From Neoceratodus forsteri (Eukaryota > Chordata > Ceratodontiformes > Ceratodontidae), in NCBI GenBank assembly GCA_016271365.2, contig CM057456.1, forward strand, positions 662,993,501 to 663,057,500: DNA of 64,000 bases, written 5' to 3'. This document shows positions 11,199 to 22,759 of the stretch, piece after piece (position 1 is the first letter of the stretch; each line of letters begins with the position of its first letter). Under the pieces are notes generated by a model. It saw only the letters and a list, made by a program, of their open reading frames with translations, was not told where the DNA came from and ran no database searches. Both the position numbers and the translations under genes were made by a program.

Positions 11199-12332
11199 TC
11201 AATGTTGAAACCTCAGTTGGTGTAACATCTGTTTCCATGTTGTTTGCACTGACCTTCCTGGCAAAGTGTTGCACTTCAGTTTTGAAAAACAGTGTTTGCA
11301 TAGTACAATGGTGTCTTGTGGATGCAAGTCAGATTTCAGAAGCAAGAATGCTGTGAGGCGCAACCACATGTCATTGTATGATGACCAGGTTTCTAGGTTG
11401 ACTGTGACAGTTTGTTTTGAGTAGCACAAACGGTCGCATGACACACATACAGAATCAAACTTCTGATACTTTGCAATCTCAAACTTAGCAATTTCCTTCC
11501 CGTACTGTTTCAGAATGTCGTTTTCTAAGACTGAAACAGATTTTTCTGTTGAAGTGTGACACTGGAAATTACCTGTTTCTGGTTCAGAAGGAATGTGTTG
11601 CACTTTGTTCATGAAAGTGATGGCACCCTGCATGTCACCTGACTGCAATAAGTCATTTAAACAAGTGTACTGATGCACAGCTCGCTGTACTTCATATACT
11701 CTGTAGACAAAGTTTAGCATGCCTGTCTGATGCACTGCGAAAATCCGCATGTTGTGAAAAAAACTATCACAAACACCAGTATCGAGACGTGCAAGTGAGT
11801 GACCCATGAGTCCAGTATATGGCCGTATTTCACAATGGTCGATTTCTGTAAATGGCTTATGTCTCTCTTTGCGATCTGTTATTATGAATAGGTTAACAAA
11901 CTGTTCTACTTTTTGAAATGATGATTGCCTACGGTTGCAGGTAGCATCACATGACCATGTAAGGCAGTGCCGTTTATTCAAGACTATGGTTGGACCACAG
12001 TCATCATCAGTATCTAATTGATTGTCATCAGAGATACTGAGGACATTTGTAAGTTGGCCGGACTCATCGATATTGAACTTCTGTTGTTTCGTTAAGTCAT
12101 GATAAGACTCTTCCCAGAAATATGATTCTGAGTGCTGTGTGTGCATCCACTGTCCTGTGAAGACATGGCAGAAGTTGTCAACAGTCAAACAAGGATACTG
12201 TTGAAGCCTTTTTTTGATGCTATATACAAGTTTCCTGAATTGTTCAAGGACATGAGACATCTTACGCCACAATCTTTGTAGTACAAACAGTGCTCTGTTG
12301 ACAAATGTTTGTACTTTCAGACGTAAATTCAT
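11199..12332 (-). pseudogene. Helitron N-terminal region with Cys-rich block
   Basis: The longest unbroken frame of the Helitron (377 codons from ATG 12332). Residues ~130-240 contain a charged stretch and 'MRIFAVHQTGMLNFVYRVYEVQRAVHQYTCLND'. A Cys pair (VCVSCDRL near 11450) and a second pair (LCKHCFSKLKCNTLP near 11290) form a probable zinc-binding block found before Rep in animal Helitrons. The role is unknown; DNA binding is a reasonable guess. The frame ends at 11199, and the protein would have continued into the linker at 11180. Nothing upstream of 12332 suggests a longer N-terminus. Confidence 0.7.
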
Positions 12333-13803
12333 CAGAGAAAGGTGACTCTTGATCTGTTTGCAGCTGTGCCGTGCTTAGCAATGTAGATCTTCGATCTTAG
12401 CTTTACTTGCTAGTGATCGAAATACTTTCTTTTCTAAGTTGTAAGTCACAATTTTCATTTACGTTGTTGATTTGAGCATCTGTTGATGGTTACACTCAAG
12501 ATAGTTGTGTTTCATCTTACAGATCGACACAACATTTGTGATGTTATACATTTTGTTTTTTTAATGGATTTTGTTTCTCTGTGCAGTGACTTGATGTAGG
12601 GGTCACTGTTGCAGTAATCTCTGTTGATGTTCATTTTTTGGGTAACTTTACTTTTTGTTTGTTGCCCTTATACAACAGTGTAGTACTATTATACACGCTC
12701 TCGTTTTGAGATACACCCTCGTCTGTATTTAGTTGGCATTTTCAGGTATTATAGTTGACAGTGACAGTAAACAATCTTACAAGTATCAGGCACCTGTGAG
12801 AAAGAAAAAAAGAGTTTTAGAATATGCTTCAGTAAATTTCTTATAGTAATGTGTATTAATAGAATAGCATGTTAAGAATGTTAACAATTTGGTGAAAAGA
12901 CAAGCAAATGATAGCTGTTATGAATGTGCATTGCACAGCTGCTATGTAATATCAGAAATGTTTTCATTCTCAATATTTTTGTGGACATTTGAATGTTTTT
13001 TCTGCACATGTGTTCTTACGATTATGATGGCTGTTATCTTTTATCTGTGTACGAACATGTGTTTTATGCTGTGTAGTGTGTTATGTGATAGTCAGTTTGA
13101 TGATTAAGTATATGGTAGACCAAGAAATTCAGAGTGACAGTGTGCATTATTAAATGTATAACAATTAGTATATTTACAATTACATGGAGGATATGCCACT
13201 ATTACTGTTTGTGTGAGTGTGTGTGTGTGGCACAGTTGGTAGATATGGTTGCATGTTAGCGAAATTTCAATGTTGATGCTGCATTGTAGTAACATAGTGT
13301 TTTTTGTGCTGGTGTGTATTGCAATTCGAGCTGTGATTTTTCACAACATGGCAAAAGAATGTTTTTCTCTATACGTGCTGTGCAATGATGAAGTTCCTTG
13401 TAGAAATAACTGTGTGGAACACAGTCTAACAATTACTGTGGATCGTTTCTGAACAGATAAATTCAATATGTTCAAAAATGTGTGAAAATTCTAAATATTT
13501 CTGTTTTACAAGCTTGTGGCATTGCAGTTCACAGGTACACTAGTAACTTGTGTTGTGTCATACTTTTCAGTTCAGACTTTACTATTTTGCTTTTGAAAAT
13601 GGGTCAAAATCCTACCCTTCTGATTGGCTATGATACCAATCTCCAGTGGGTCGGTATTTCTGAATAGATACCCGCAAAAAAAGAAGTTACTATTCGGGGT
13701 GCTGCATTACTTGTGTATTTGTAGCCAACCCGAGTCTTCAAGCTTTTCACCTGCCATTTTGTACCACTTGGTAAGCAAATGAATGAACAAGACCATGATG
13801 TCC

Positions 13804-13850
<47 letters not shown>

Positions 13851-14399
13851 ACAGAAAAACCAACAGAAGCACAGTACTCATACAAAAACTTCAAAACAAT
13901 GACATCTACCAGCAAATAGCTAAAAAAAATGCTGTGTATCATGGTCTGTCAAAGACTGGGCAATCCATTACATGGCGAAAGCTTGCAGCATGTCTCCATT
14001 CACGGCCACTGTAAGTTAGGAAAGTGCTGTGACTGTTGCCTAGCCCTATTCAGAAAATCTAAAACAAATGCCACAAGTCCCTCTACATATTTACTAATCT
14101 AAACATGTCCCAAACTACTGGCAGGTACAGAGTACCTTACAAAAAAAAATCTTCAATGAGCGGTCACCCAGTATCTTGATAGTAGATTCAGAGCCCTCCG
14201 TGTCTGGTAGCTTCAGTCACAAGTGCATGCCAACAAAGTGCCCTGTCACATAATAGAGTCCCCAATAGTATAGAAATCAAAACAGCCAGAGGATTACTTA
14301 ATCAAAAAAGTTGTTTGAAGCTCATTTTGTATTTTTATATATATATTTTTAATACTTTTTCCTCCATTTTTTCCTTTACAAGTGCACATTTTCTAAGTG
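12333..14399. other. Spacer with (CA)n microsatellite
   Basis: No gene seen. It holds a (CA)n tract at 13806-13847, a poorer GT-rich stretch near 13212-13230, and otherwise AT-rich unique-looking DNA. The Helitron 5' end (TC) may lie in the first part. Short frames across the CA tract are compositional. Confidence 0.6.
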
Positions 14400-14401
14400 C
14401 A

Positions 14402-14543
14402 ATAATACCCTCCAGAATTGGCTGATATAGGGAAATACTGTACCTTCCAGATCCTATACCCTTCCTCCTGTGTTGTCGGGTCTCATTACGCCTCTGGCTG
14501 GTTTGGTTTTTCCCTACACTACCCACTCTGGAGGGTGTTATTG
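14402..14543. repeat. Fold-back repeat, AATAATRCCCTCCAG family
   Basis: An imperfect palindrome of about 140 bp. It opens with AATAATACCCTCCAG and closes with CTGGAGGGTGTTATT. The interior matches the copy at 24594-24735 ('TCATTACGCCTCTGGCTGG'). It would form a long hairpin and looks like a MITE. Confidence 0.75.
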
Positions 14544-14935
14544 TTAACTTCAGACGACAATGTTCTGAATAGTGTAGATTTTATTTGTCGCTTCTTGATG
14601 ATACTGTGTTTTTGTTTATGTGCTGCGTTTTAGATGAGTCCATGTGAGAAATGACTATTCTGTAGAAATTTGACATATAAGAGAGTAATGTTTTGAGCAG
14701 AGGTCGTGCAATGTATATATGAGGATGTTTGAGTGTAAAAAATACAACAAATAAGTGTTTTGCAAGTGTACGCTGCACAGTTTTTGGGTATGCATTAAGC
14801 ATTGTAAATCTTAAATATCTGCACTGCGCTGAGTTTGAGGCAGTTATGCAGCAGATTATGTGTTTAAAATTGATAATTAAGTCATTTTTCCATAAAATGT
14901 GAAACTGTGTCAAAATATAGACAATTTTTGAAAAT

Positions 14936-15113
14936 TACTTTCGTGAGCACGAAAGTTTCGAATAAAATACTTTTGTGCATTCGAAAGTATCGCAAATTGT
15001 ACTTTCGTGCATTCGACAGTATGAGCAAAATACTGTCAAGTTCGACTACTTCATAAATTTTACTTTCGTGCTTCGAAAGTGTCGCAAATGTACTGTCGTG
15101 CATTCAGAAAGTA
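14936..15113. repeat. Array of short ACTTTCG palindromes
   Basis: Five to six units of a ~20-bp near-palindrome spaced about 30 bp apart. The best unit is ACTTTCGTGAGCACGAAAGT at 14937-14956, with perfect 9-bp arms. Others read ACTTTTGTGCATTCGAAAGT and ACTTTCGTGCTTCGAAAGT. A lone related unit lies at 2529-2548. The segment 14544-14935 before it is AT-rich with nothing else recognised. Confidence 0.7.
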
Positions 15114-15789
15114 AGTGCATAATACTTGAGGAATGGCTGAAACATTCATTATCGAATCAGAAAACAGTCTGTTTGAGTGACAGATAGTTCTACCAATGAA
15201 ATTAAAGATTTGTCAGGCCACTTCTGAGAACCAATCAGTGATGGACAACACAGAAAAGAAGAAAACAAGATCCATTTTGAAAATTGCAGAGAGAGAAGCA
15301 GTTCAAACTGTAAGTACAGTCTATGTTCACATGATATTTTCTAGTATTTAAAAACTTATTAGAACATTACATATTATTAATCAAAACGTTTTGGGTGTTT
15401 AATCTGATGATGTTAATTATTATTATGTGGCATATATATTCTTAAGAAAATAGTTTAAAGTAAGAAAGAGTTCAGTACTCACTTGTACAGATACAGCTGC
15501 AAATGGAGGGAGATAGGAAGGTGCATGCGAGTTGTATGATGAAACGTAACCAATCAGACTTCTTTCTGATGTTGTAATTATTAAAACTGCCTATGAAAAT
15601 CATGCATTTTGTTTAGTTCTCAGTGGTTTAGATTTTTGCAGGAACATAGTCTAGTAATACTGAATAGCAGAGTTACATTGGTTCATGAAGCCAGAGCAGG
15701 AGAATTTTTTTATGTGTGTGTTTTGACTGAATGCAGTGAAGCTAGCTTGAAATAAGGAGGAAAATATCAGTTTGATTTTCAAGTGCTGT

Positions 15790-16430
15790 CTGGTCACTGC
15801 AGGGTGAACAGTCCCTTTCTTAGTAGCTTTCTGTGCAGTTCTGAGTAAAAATAGAATGGCAGAAAATAGGAAAAGGATTTTGTGGATAGTTGGAAACAGT
15901 TACATAAGACGAGCAGCTGAGTTTGCAGTTCATAAGTGATTTTGGAAGGGACACTGCAGCTCCCAGTTGCTATAAAATGGTTTTGGTCATGGTGGAATGA
16001 GATGGGAACATCTTATGCCAACCATGCACGACTTTGAGAACTCACTCTCCTCCTGACATACTGCTAATACATCTTGGAGCAATGATTTGGGTTTAAAGAC
16101 TGATGTGAAGATTGTAACGGAAGCAAAATTGGACCTTGCTTCTATTATGTCTATATTGCCTGCCTGTATTATCATATTTCCAGATATTACAGAGCGTAGA
16201 GTCTAGCAAGCAGAGCATCATATGTATCTGATTGACAGAGCTCGCAGAAAAGTAAATACAGATTACTGCTTTTTTACGCATGCATGGAATGCATACTATA
16301 CGTCACCCCGAAATTAAATTCTGTAATGATTGGCTATTCCTACCAGATGGTGTGCATTTCTCGCATGCTGGCAATTGTCATTTTCTGGGAGACCTTCAAG
16401 ATGGAATCCTGAAAGTCCTTTAAGATTGTG
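15790..16430 (+). pseudogene. SGNH-hydrolase domain relic, DIRS/Ngaro-like
   Basis: A decayed SGNH/GDSL hydrolase domain. The start reads 'ILWIVGNSYIRRAAEFA' (block I, with GNS in place of GDS) near 15875-15925. 'SPPDILLIHLGA' follows near 16045-16085, where a one-base shift breaks the expected G-ND of block III. 'IDRARRKVN' lies near 16230, and the block V motif DGVHFSHAGN near 16345-16375, followed by a stop at 16424. Such hydrolase domains occur in DIRS-type (Ngaro-like) retrotransposons of fish and amphibians, usually beside a tyrosine recombinase. Neither that nor a reverse transcriptase was found nearby. Several stops mean it is not expressed as one protein. Confidence 0.65.
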
Positions 16431-17733
16431 AGACTGTTTGAGGAAATATGATAGTATACACAAAGGTTCTTTTCAGAACCATATTAATGTAGTCAAAAAA
16501 TAGATTTTATAATATGCAGTAGCCTAGCTGCCATGGTGAAGTAGTGTCTGTCATTTCTCTGCATACTTTGCTGTACCTAATGCTTTAGTGTTTTCGGAGT
16601 TTGGCTAAGTTGTAGGAGAATATATCGCCTGGTTTTACACAATGAGGATGTTTTGACAGTGATAACTGTTTGATAATACCTGTAACCTGTCACAGTGATT
16701 CCTTTACTCAGAATATTAAAAGTGCATATGATGAATAAATGTAGTTTTACATTCGAGAAAACAATCATGATGTGGCAGGCTACAAATAAGTATTATACAA
16801 ATGAACAGTGAGTAAACATCCCTTGAACACTAGAGCATGAAGGATATATTTAAATCACACCCTATAGCATTTTGTGTTTGCTAACTCGCCCTCATGAAAT
16901 TTCATCTGTAGGAGTTTTGGCTTTCCAGAAGCATGTTAAAATATTTCATACCCCTTTCCGTTTCCTGCTGAGTCAGATTGACTCATCCACATTAAATTGT
17001 GGCTACAGTGTATAATTTATTTACTCTATGGGACAGACACATGAGGAGCTACCAAAGTGCCCTTAAGTTGCTGCCTTTTAAAGTGGCAGGTGGCAATTAC
17101 TAAAACTGAAGTGCATAATAGTGGTCAGTGCCCACTTATTTCAGGTCCTGTGGTGCATCTTCATATCGTGAGAGTCTGACATCCCTTTTTCTATATAGAG
17201 TGCTGTGGTTGGGGCCTAGCAGCCCTAATATGTAAGGCAAGTTGTAAATCAGAACTGCCTGTCAAGGGACAGGCCAAGAAGAAAATAGAACACTGTCCCA
17301 ATGAAAAACAGGTGCCAGAGCTGGGTGGAGAGTCCGTTATTTCAAGGCCTGTGTACCAAGTAATATGTTTGCAATTCAATAAAACACAGTTCTGTGATGT
17401 GTGGTTCATCTGTGTAATATCACATTACAATGTTGTCTCGAATATTTCACTGTGGTACAGATAGATATGTCTTGGTATCCCAAATTTGATGTTTGATACA
17501 GTTCCTTGATGCAGAGACTAGAGCATAGCATGTTAGTGTACTAGCAGTTGTTTTTACTGTAAGGTGGCTGTATCCTTTTTTGTTCTATTATAGTACTGAT
17601 CTGTGTTTCTGCTATCTTGAAGAGACAGGTGGTCTTTGATATAATTTAATTACTATTATATAAATTTGTTTAAGAAATGATAAGATGACTGTTACATGAT
17701 ACTAATGTGCATATTTTTGGGTTTGTATTTCAG
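16431..17733. other. Spacer, nothing recognised
   Basis: AT-rich sequence leading up to the splice acceptor at 17732-17733. No coding frame, repeat array or hairpin that I can support. Confidence 0.5.
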
Positions 17734-18075
17734 AACTACTAAGACTGATCAAGTAGATGAGGCAGTGGACCTTGCGAGAGGTGTGTGCACTGCTTGAGGC
17801 AGTCAGGCCAGGGAATGCTCATGTGCTCATGAGAGCACAAACCCGGGAACTGGATGCAATGTGGAGGCACGTGAATAGTTATTTATATATTGTACTAAAA
17901 GTTAAAAATAAGTCCATAGTGCAATTAAAAAAGAAGTGGAAGCTGTTGCGCCAGTGATTCTATGTACTAAAGGAACAGGAGGTGATACCGGACAACGACA
18001 CGTGCTGGTACTACCTCGCTCATGAATTATGGGAGGCTGCTGGGAAGCCAAGTGCGGGGGAGCACCTTACTCACC
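17734..18075 (+). pseudogene. Exon 1: Myb/SANT-like domain of a split gene
   Basis: An internal exon with a strong acceptor (TTTGGGTTTGTATTTCAG, ends 17733) and donor (GTAAGT at 18076). ATG 17757 follows an in-frame TAG, so it is the likely start. The frame has the spacing of a Myb/SANT trihelix: W (residue 4) with 'REVCALLEAV', then 'ELDAMWRHV', then 'QLKKKWKLLRQ', and after a TGA at 17955-17957 'FYVLKEQ'. The TGA may be a mutated CGA (Arg). This resembles the first exon of the third Harbinger gene at 44048 (W-E-L-V-P pattern), so it may come from a transposon-borne DNA-binding gene. The product would bind DNA in the nucleus. The phase does not fit exon 2, which suggests a 1-nt indel, possibly in the G run near 18056. 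Confidence 0.6.
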
Positions 18076-18148
18076 GTAAGTAAATCAGCACAACTTTTAA
18101 TTATAGTTGTCAAGGTTTTCAGACTTAGTAAAAACGTCTTATAGTGAT

Positions 18149-19485
18149 GGACCACATATTGAAAGGTTCCTCCATGTGCAACAGGGTTGTGTATGTACAA
18201 GTCCAACTTTGAACTATTGTGCGATATTTACCAGGAGGCAGTTATGCCATTGACAACAGATTGTAAAAGATCAATGGAAATGATGCATAGTTAACAGAAG
18301 GAGGAACCATGCATAAACTGCCAACACAATATTCAGTGGGGTTGTAGATAGTTGACGCATCACAACCCCAACATATCTGACTACTAACTTTGAGCCCCCA
18401 AAAATGAAGTTGACGGCCACCTACAGGTGAGCTGCTATGTGCAGGTTAACATAGCAGCTACCACTCCTAGCTGGACCCCTAGTTGGTTCTTGTCCCCCCA
18501 CCAGCCCTATCGTGTGCATATAGTAACATACCCCCCACCCACACATCTCTTGATGCCCGACTGCAGGAATAAAGTAACATGCCCCCCCTACAGATCTCCC
18601 ACAGTTTGATCGAGGGCAATAAAGTAACATGACCTCCCCTGCTCACACATCTCCCAAAGCCCAATCATGGCCAGAACGTGTATCACCTTCCCAGTGCATG
18701 ATCATGGACAGAATGTGAAGCCCTTCTCAACCAAAATATCTCCCTGGTGGTCCAGTGGATTGTAATGTCTGATCGTGGGCAGAATGTCAAGTTACTACCA
18801 CCTCAAAAAGTCAGCCTGGTGCCTAGTGCCTCCCAATCCTGTATGAAGCCCCTCCAGCCTGCTACCCCCTTTGCAGGTGGTGGGCGGCAGCATCCCACCC
18901 GTATGCTGCCCCACTGCCTGCCGAATAACTGCCAGGTATGACTGCATGTCCATTGATGCCGAACTATAGCCAATGGACATGCAGCCCATAATACATGACC
19001 TCCCACATTTATGAATGATGTTACTGTATTGCCGTGATGGGGCATCGGTAGATGTGTGGGTGGGGGTCATGTTACTTATACCTGTGATTGGGCTTCAGGA
19101 TCTGTCTGGGAGGTAAATGTAGACAGAGAGATAGTGTGTCATTGGGCTGCAGGGTGCATCGGTCTCAGCGGCTGCTGCCTAGTAGGGGCGGTCAGGTGCA
19201 AATCCTTGTGGATCATGCACCTACATGCTAATGGCATGCAAATAGGGCCATAAATAGATGTAAATGATCCCACCTTCGTCTTGTATAAACTATGATCTCA
19301 TTTGCATGCCAGCTTTTGAATATCTGAAATTTGTGCATGGCGCAATGGTACTTCTGCCACTGCAAATTTAATGCTCAACTCTAGCAACTTGTGGTGGCGC
19401 AAGTTGCAGTGCGACATGTCCAGTGGCTGTGGCTGGGGTGATAGTCAAAGTTGGTCCATAGCACAATTTGATTGAATATTACCTG
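18149..19485. mobile_element. Degenerate Harbinger-type MITE
   Basis: The left edge 'GGACCACATATTGAAAGG..' and the right edge '..TTGAATATTACCTGG' are diverged forms of the Harbinger terminal repeat GGCCAGATATTCAAA. The left subterminal block ('GCGATATTTACCAGGAGGCAG') matches that of the full element. The interior has GC-rich, C-tract repeats ('CTGGTGGTCCAGTGGA') like those in the MITE at 27919. No transposase is present, so it is non-autonomous. It sits in the first intron of the split gene. Confidence 0.6.
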
Positions 19486-19784
19486 GACACACCCGTCGCG
19501 AATTATTTTGAGCAGCACAGGGCTGGCGATTCAGAATGGCTCAGTTTAATATCTGTGCATGCATAAATAAGCAATGAGACATCAGGAGTGATTATTCAAT
19601 GTTGTGTAAATGTGTGCTTACTGGTGTAATGTGGGATGAGGCACAGCCGAGTACTACATCAGTCACAGATGATTAAGTGACCATTGATATATACAGTCAG
19701 AGTGCCTTATTTGTATTATCATAGCAATATTTTGAAAATAGTATTGAACATTGTTTGTATGTGCTTAGTCTCTACATATATATC

Positions 19785-20165
19785 AATAAAGCAATAATAG
19801 CCCAACAGATTGTGTATGGGTACTGCGATAACGTCGCGCCTCAGGTGGTTGGGCAGGGGCAGTCCGGTGTCAACAACTTCAGGCGTGACGTTATCACACA
19901 CACACCTGTAAGTATTGCTATTATCTAATATTTCATTGTTATACAGAAAAAAAAATAATTTTAAAAGATGTTTTGTGTGGGAAAAATATTTTTGTTTTTA
20001 AGAGCAGATGAAACAATCAAACAAATGATCAGCATGGTCATGCTGATCAGCAGGTTCTCACAAGGCTGAGACTACACCCGTGATGTTGTACTGATTAACA
20101 TCACAAGTCCAACCCAAGACAATCAATCAGAGTCAGGATTTTCTTGCCATTGTATAATCAAAGAT
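19785..20165 (+). repeat. Solo arm of a long-TIR element with fold-back
   Basis: It has a fold-back core of about 130 bp ('GATAACGTCGCGCCTCAGG' against 'CAGGCGTGACGTTATC') and a ~250-bp tail ending TTGCCATTGTATAAT. The tail matches, in direct orientation, the right arm at 21825-22065 and, inverted, the left arm at 20945-21190. Only one arm is present here. The stretch 19486-19784 before it holds nothing I recognise. Confidence 0.7.
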
Positions 20166-20944
20166 TAAGAATACAGCTAATAACGTCGTGATAGAAATTA
20201 GAGTAGTATTTTTAACAACTGTTGTTGTCAGTGTTAAAAAAATGTACTCTGATTTACATCTAACATTCAAATGTTTTTGTTTGCATTTATTGTAGAACAT
20301 GGGCGTTCCCCAGCTGCTGGCCAGTAGTGCCAGCAGCAAGCGAAGCTGTGTGGAGGTGGTCAGTCAGACACTGACAGTGTAATTCTGATTGAGTCTGATG
20401 GTAGACTTTATTATTACAAAGTTCTTAGTTGTTTTCAAATAAGAAATGAGGGTTTCTCATGACACAAGTGTGATATTGAAATTGTGGCATTGATACAGCA
20501 TGAGTATTATGCTGTGCAAATTAGCTGGACAGCTGTGTCTCTGGGGCAATATTTGAAATGTGACATGAAATGTGGTATGTCATCATTGCAAGATGCAGTG
20601 TGGGCACATTTGCATGTTGTTATGCTGTGATTTGCATGCTATTACCATGCAGGTCTGTTGGTCCATGAGAAATGTGTGTGTGTGCCCTAACAGGCTGCAG
20701 GCATGGGGAACAATACTGCAGGTGCAGCTTTATGATAGAAAGGAGTGTAACATATCTTGCAACACCCACTCCACCAGGGCTATCTTCAGACGGTGGGTAT
20801 TACGCTAACTACCAACAAATAAACATTTCAGTCAGTAGAACAGGACGGATATGTTCAGGACAAGGGCTGAGTTGTTTTACTTACTGGCTGCAATTGGGCA
20901 TTTTGCTGCTCTTGAGCTGAAGGGATACATTTAGTAGGTTACGT
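20166..20944. other. Spacer with one weak exon-like stretch
   Basis: A good acceptor (TTTGCATTTATTGTAG) precedes 20296, followed by ATGGGCGTTCCCCAGC and 27 open codons to TAA. No donor follows and the protein matches nothing I know, so I do not call it an exon. The rest is unremarkable apart from words shared with the Harbinger MITEs ('ATTTGCATGCTATTACCATGCAGG'). Confidence 0.35.
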
Positions 20945-22065
20945 AACATTATACAATGGCAATAAAAAATCCTGGACTCTGATTGGTCAGTCTTGGGTTG
21001 GACTCGTGATGTTAATCAGTACAACATCACGGGTCTAGTCTCAGCCTTACTGTGAACCTGCTGATCATTTGCTTGATGACCATGCTGATCATTTGCTTGA
21101 TTGTTTCATCTGCTGTTAAAAACCAAAAATATTTTTCCACACAAAAACATCTTTAAAATTATTTTTTCTTCTGTATAACAATGAGCCATTGTACAATAGC
21201 AATAATGCCCTCCAGGGTGTGTGTCGTTTGGGATAACGTCACGCCTCAGTTGTTGAACGCACTGGCCTGTAGCCCGCAATGCCCAACCACCTGAGGCGGA
21301 CGTTATCCCTAGCATCGGCTACACACACCCTGTCGGGCATTATTGCTTACTATGCTGTGATTGGGCATTTCAGGGCAGTGGAGCATCAGGGATACGTTTG
21401 AGGGGAGTCACAGTGGTGCATGGCGTTTGGGTCAACTATCTTGAATATGCACCCAAAATACTTAAAAAAAGGTGTTTACCAACTCTATTGATTGTGCAGT
21501 GCCACCATGGCAGAAGATCCTGTACTACCATAACAAACTGGTATTACTACAGATGTGAGTGGAATAATATTCTTCATGAATCTGACAATGTATGGGTGTG
21601 CATAGTGGTAGATGTGGTGTTGTGGGGGGGGAGGTATTCTCCTCTGCTAATTTTGGTGGTGGAGTTCAATGTATAATTAAGCAATAATGCCCGACAGGGT
21701 GTGTGTCGTGCTGGGATAACGTCACGCCTCGGGTGGTTGCGCACGTGGCCGCAGGCCGAGTGTGTCCAACAACTGAGGTGTGATGTTATCCCAAACGTAT
21801 ACACACCCTGTCGGGCATTATTGCTATATTATAATGGCTCGTTGTTATACAGAAAAAAATTATTTTAAAGATGTTTTTGTGTGGGAAAATATTTTTGTTT
21901 TTTAAGAGCTGACGAAACAATCAAGCAAATGATCAGCGTGATCATGATGATCAGCAGGTTCACAGTAAGGCTGAGACTAGACCCGTGATGTTGTACTGAT
22001 TAACATCACGGGTCCCCTAGAGTGACCAATCAGAGTCCAGAATTTTTCTTGCCATTGTATAATGA
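20945..22065. mobile_element. Non-autonomous element with ~400-bp inverted repeats
   Basis: The left arm (20945-21345) starts ATTATACAATGGCAA and the right arm (21680-22065) ends TTGCCATTGTATAAT. Each arm is an outer ~250-bp tail plus an inner fold-back of about 145 bp that starts and ends with GCAATAATGCCC and GGGCATTATTGC. The unique middle is only ~335 bp and has no coding frame. This is the complete form of the solo arm at 19785. No transposase is linked, so the mobilising family is unknown. Confidence 0.75.
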
Positions 22066-22695
22066 GTAATAGATAACAAATTCTAATGTTATTTGTAGTG
22101 TTGTAGGTGTCTCAGTGGAATTCAATGGTGTGCTGCTAAATAATGTATGTTGTGAATTATGACATGTCCCTAGATTGTATTTAGTTAATATTTATATATG
22201 TCATGCCAATGTTTCATTTTATTATTGCAATAGTTATTAATGTATAATAGAATATCTAGATGTTTGTTAATGTGTTTAATAGCCCTGTAGGGGTAATATG
22301 GTAATAACACATACATGGCTGCTACATTCAGCTAGAGGGTCATTGAGTGAACAGTGACATTATCGTTGTGTTTGTGTTTTTTTATTATAACTCACATTTT
22401 TAAACTATTAAAGGAACAGCGCGTCATATAATTAGGTATGCATGTATGTAAATTGAACATACATGTAATGTTTTTAGGATGTTCATGTGTCTCAACCATG
22501 CATTATGACAATGTTATAAGTATTGTGATTGATGGTAGGCACTACTTGTTCTGCACTGCATACTACCAATTATATATTTGTGAGTAATGTTTTTGAAAAT
22601 ATGTTATTGAAGAAATTGATGTTTTAAAGAAAAACACTTTGACCTTGATATTTCATCTATTAATGTGATCATTTTTTTCTTGTTTCCTTTAATAG
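22066..22695. other. Spacer, nothing recognised
   Basis: AT-rich intronic-type sequence leading to the pyrimidine tract and acceptor TTGTTTCCTTTAATAG before 22696. Confidence 0.5.
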
Positions 22696-22759
22696 AGCCC
22701 GGGGAAGCTGCTGTTCTGGAACGTGGGAGGTGAAGCAGGAAGCCGGCCAGATCCCTCAC
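22696..22759 (+). pseudogene. Exon 2 of the split Myb-like gene
   Basis: A 64-nt exon with an excellent acceptor (CTTGTTTCCTTTAATAG) and consensus donor (ACGTAAGT). It stands out from its AT-rich surroundings by high GC. In phase 0 it is open throughout (SPGKLLFWNVGGEAG.. and on) and passes phase 1 to exon 3, whose frame then reads on without a stop. In the phase expected from exon 1 it meets a TGA, hence the suspected indel in exon 1. The function of this short piece is unknown. Confidence 0.55.

Larger units (their letters stand above)
6322..12332 (-). mobile_element. Helitron, coding region (ends not found)
   Basis: A rolling-circle transposon read right to left. The order is: N-terminal region with a Cys-rich block (12332-11199), linker with the 'LPLPLQE' block (near 11080), HUH replication initiator (about 10800-9590), conserved C-terminal Rep region (9300-8780), PIF1-like helicase (8640-7640), then a USP-like protease (7130-6322). 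All parts are in family order on one strand, so they come from one element. Frameshifts and stops in every part show it is dead. The 5'-TC and 3'-CTRR termini were not identified. The AT-rich DNA on either side may belong to it. Confidence 0.85.

Noticed and set aside
13628..13942. Minus-strand frame with a Val/Cys repeat
   Set aside because: Translation of the (CA)n microsatellite.
20296..20382. Extra exon of the split Myb-like gene
   Set aside because: The acceptor is good but no donor follows and the frame stops after 27 codons without similarity to anything.
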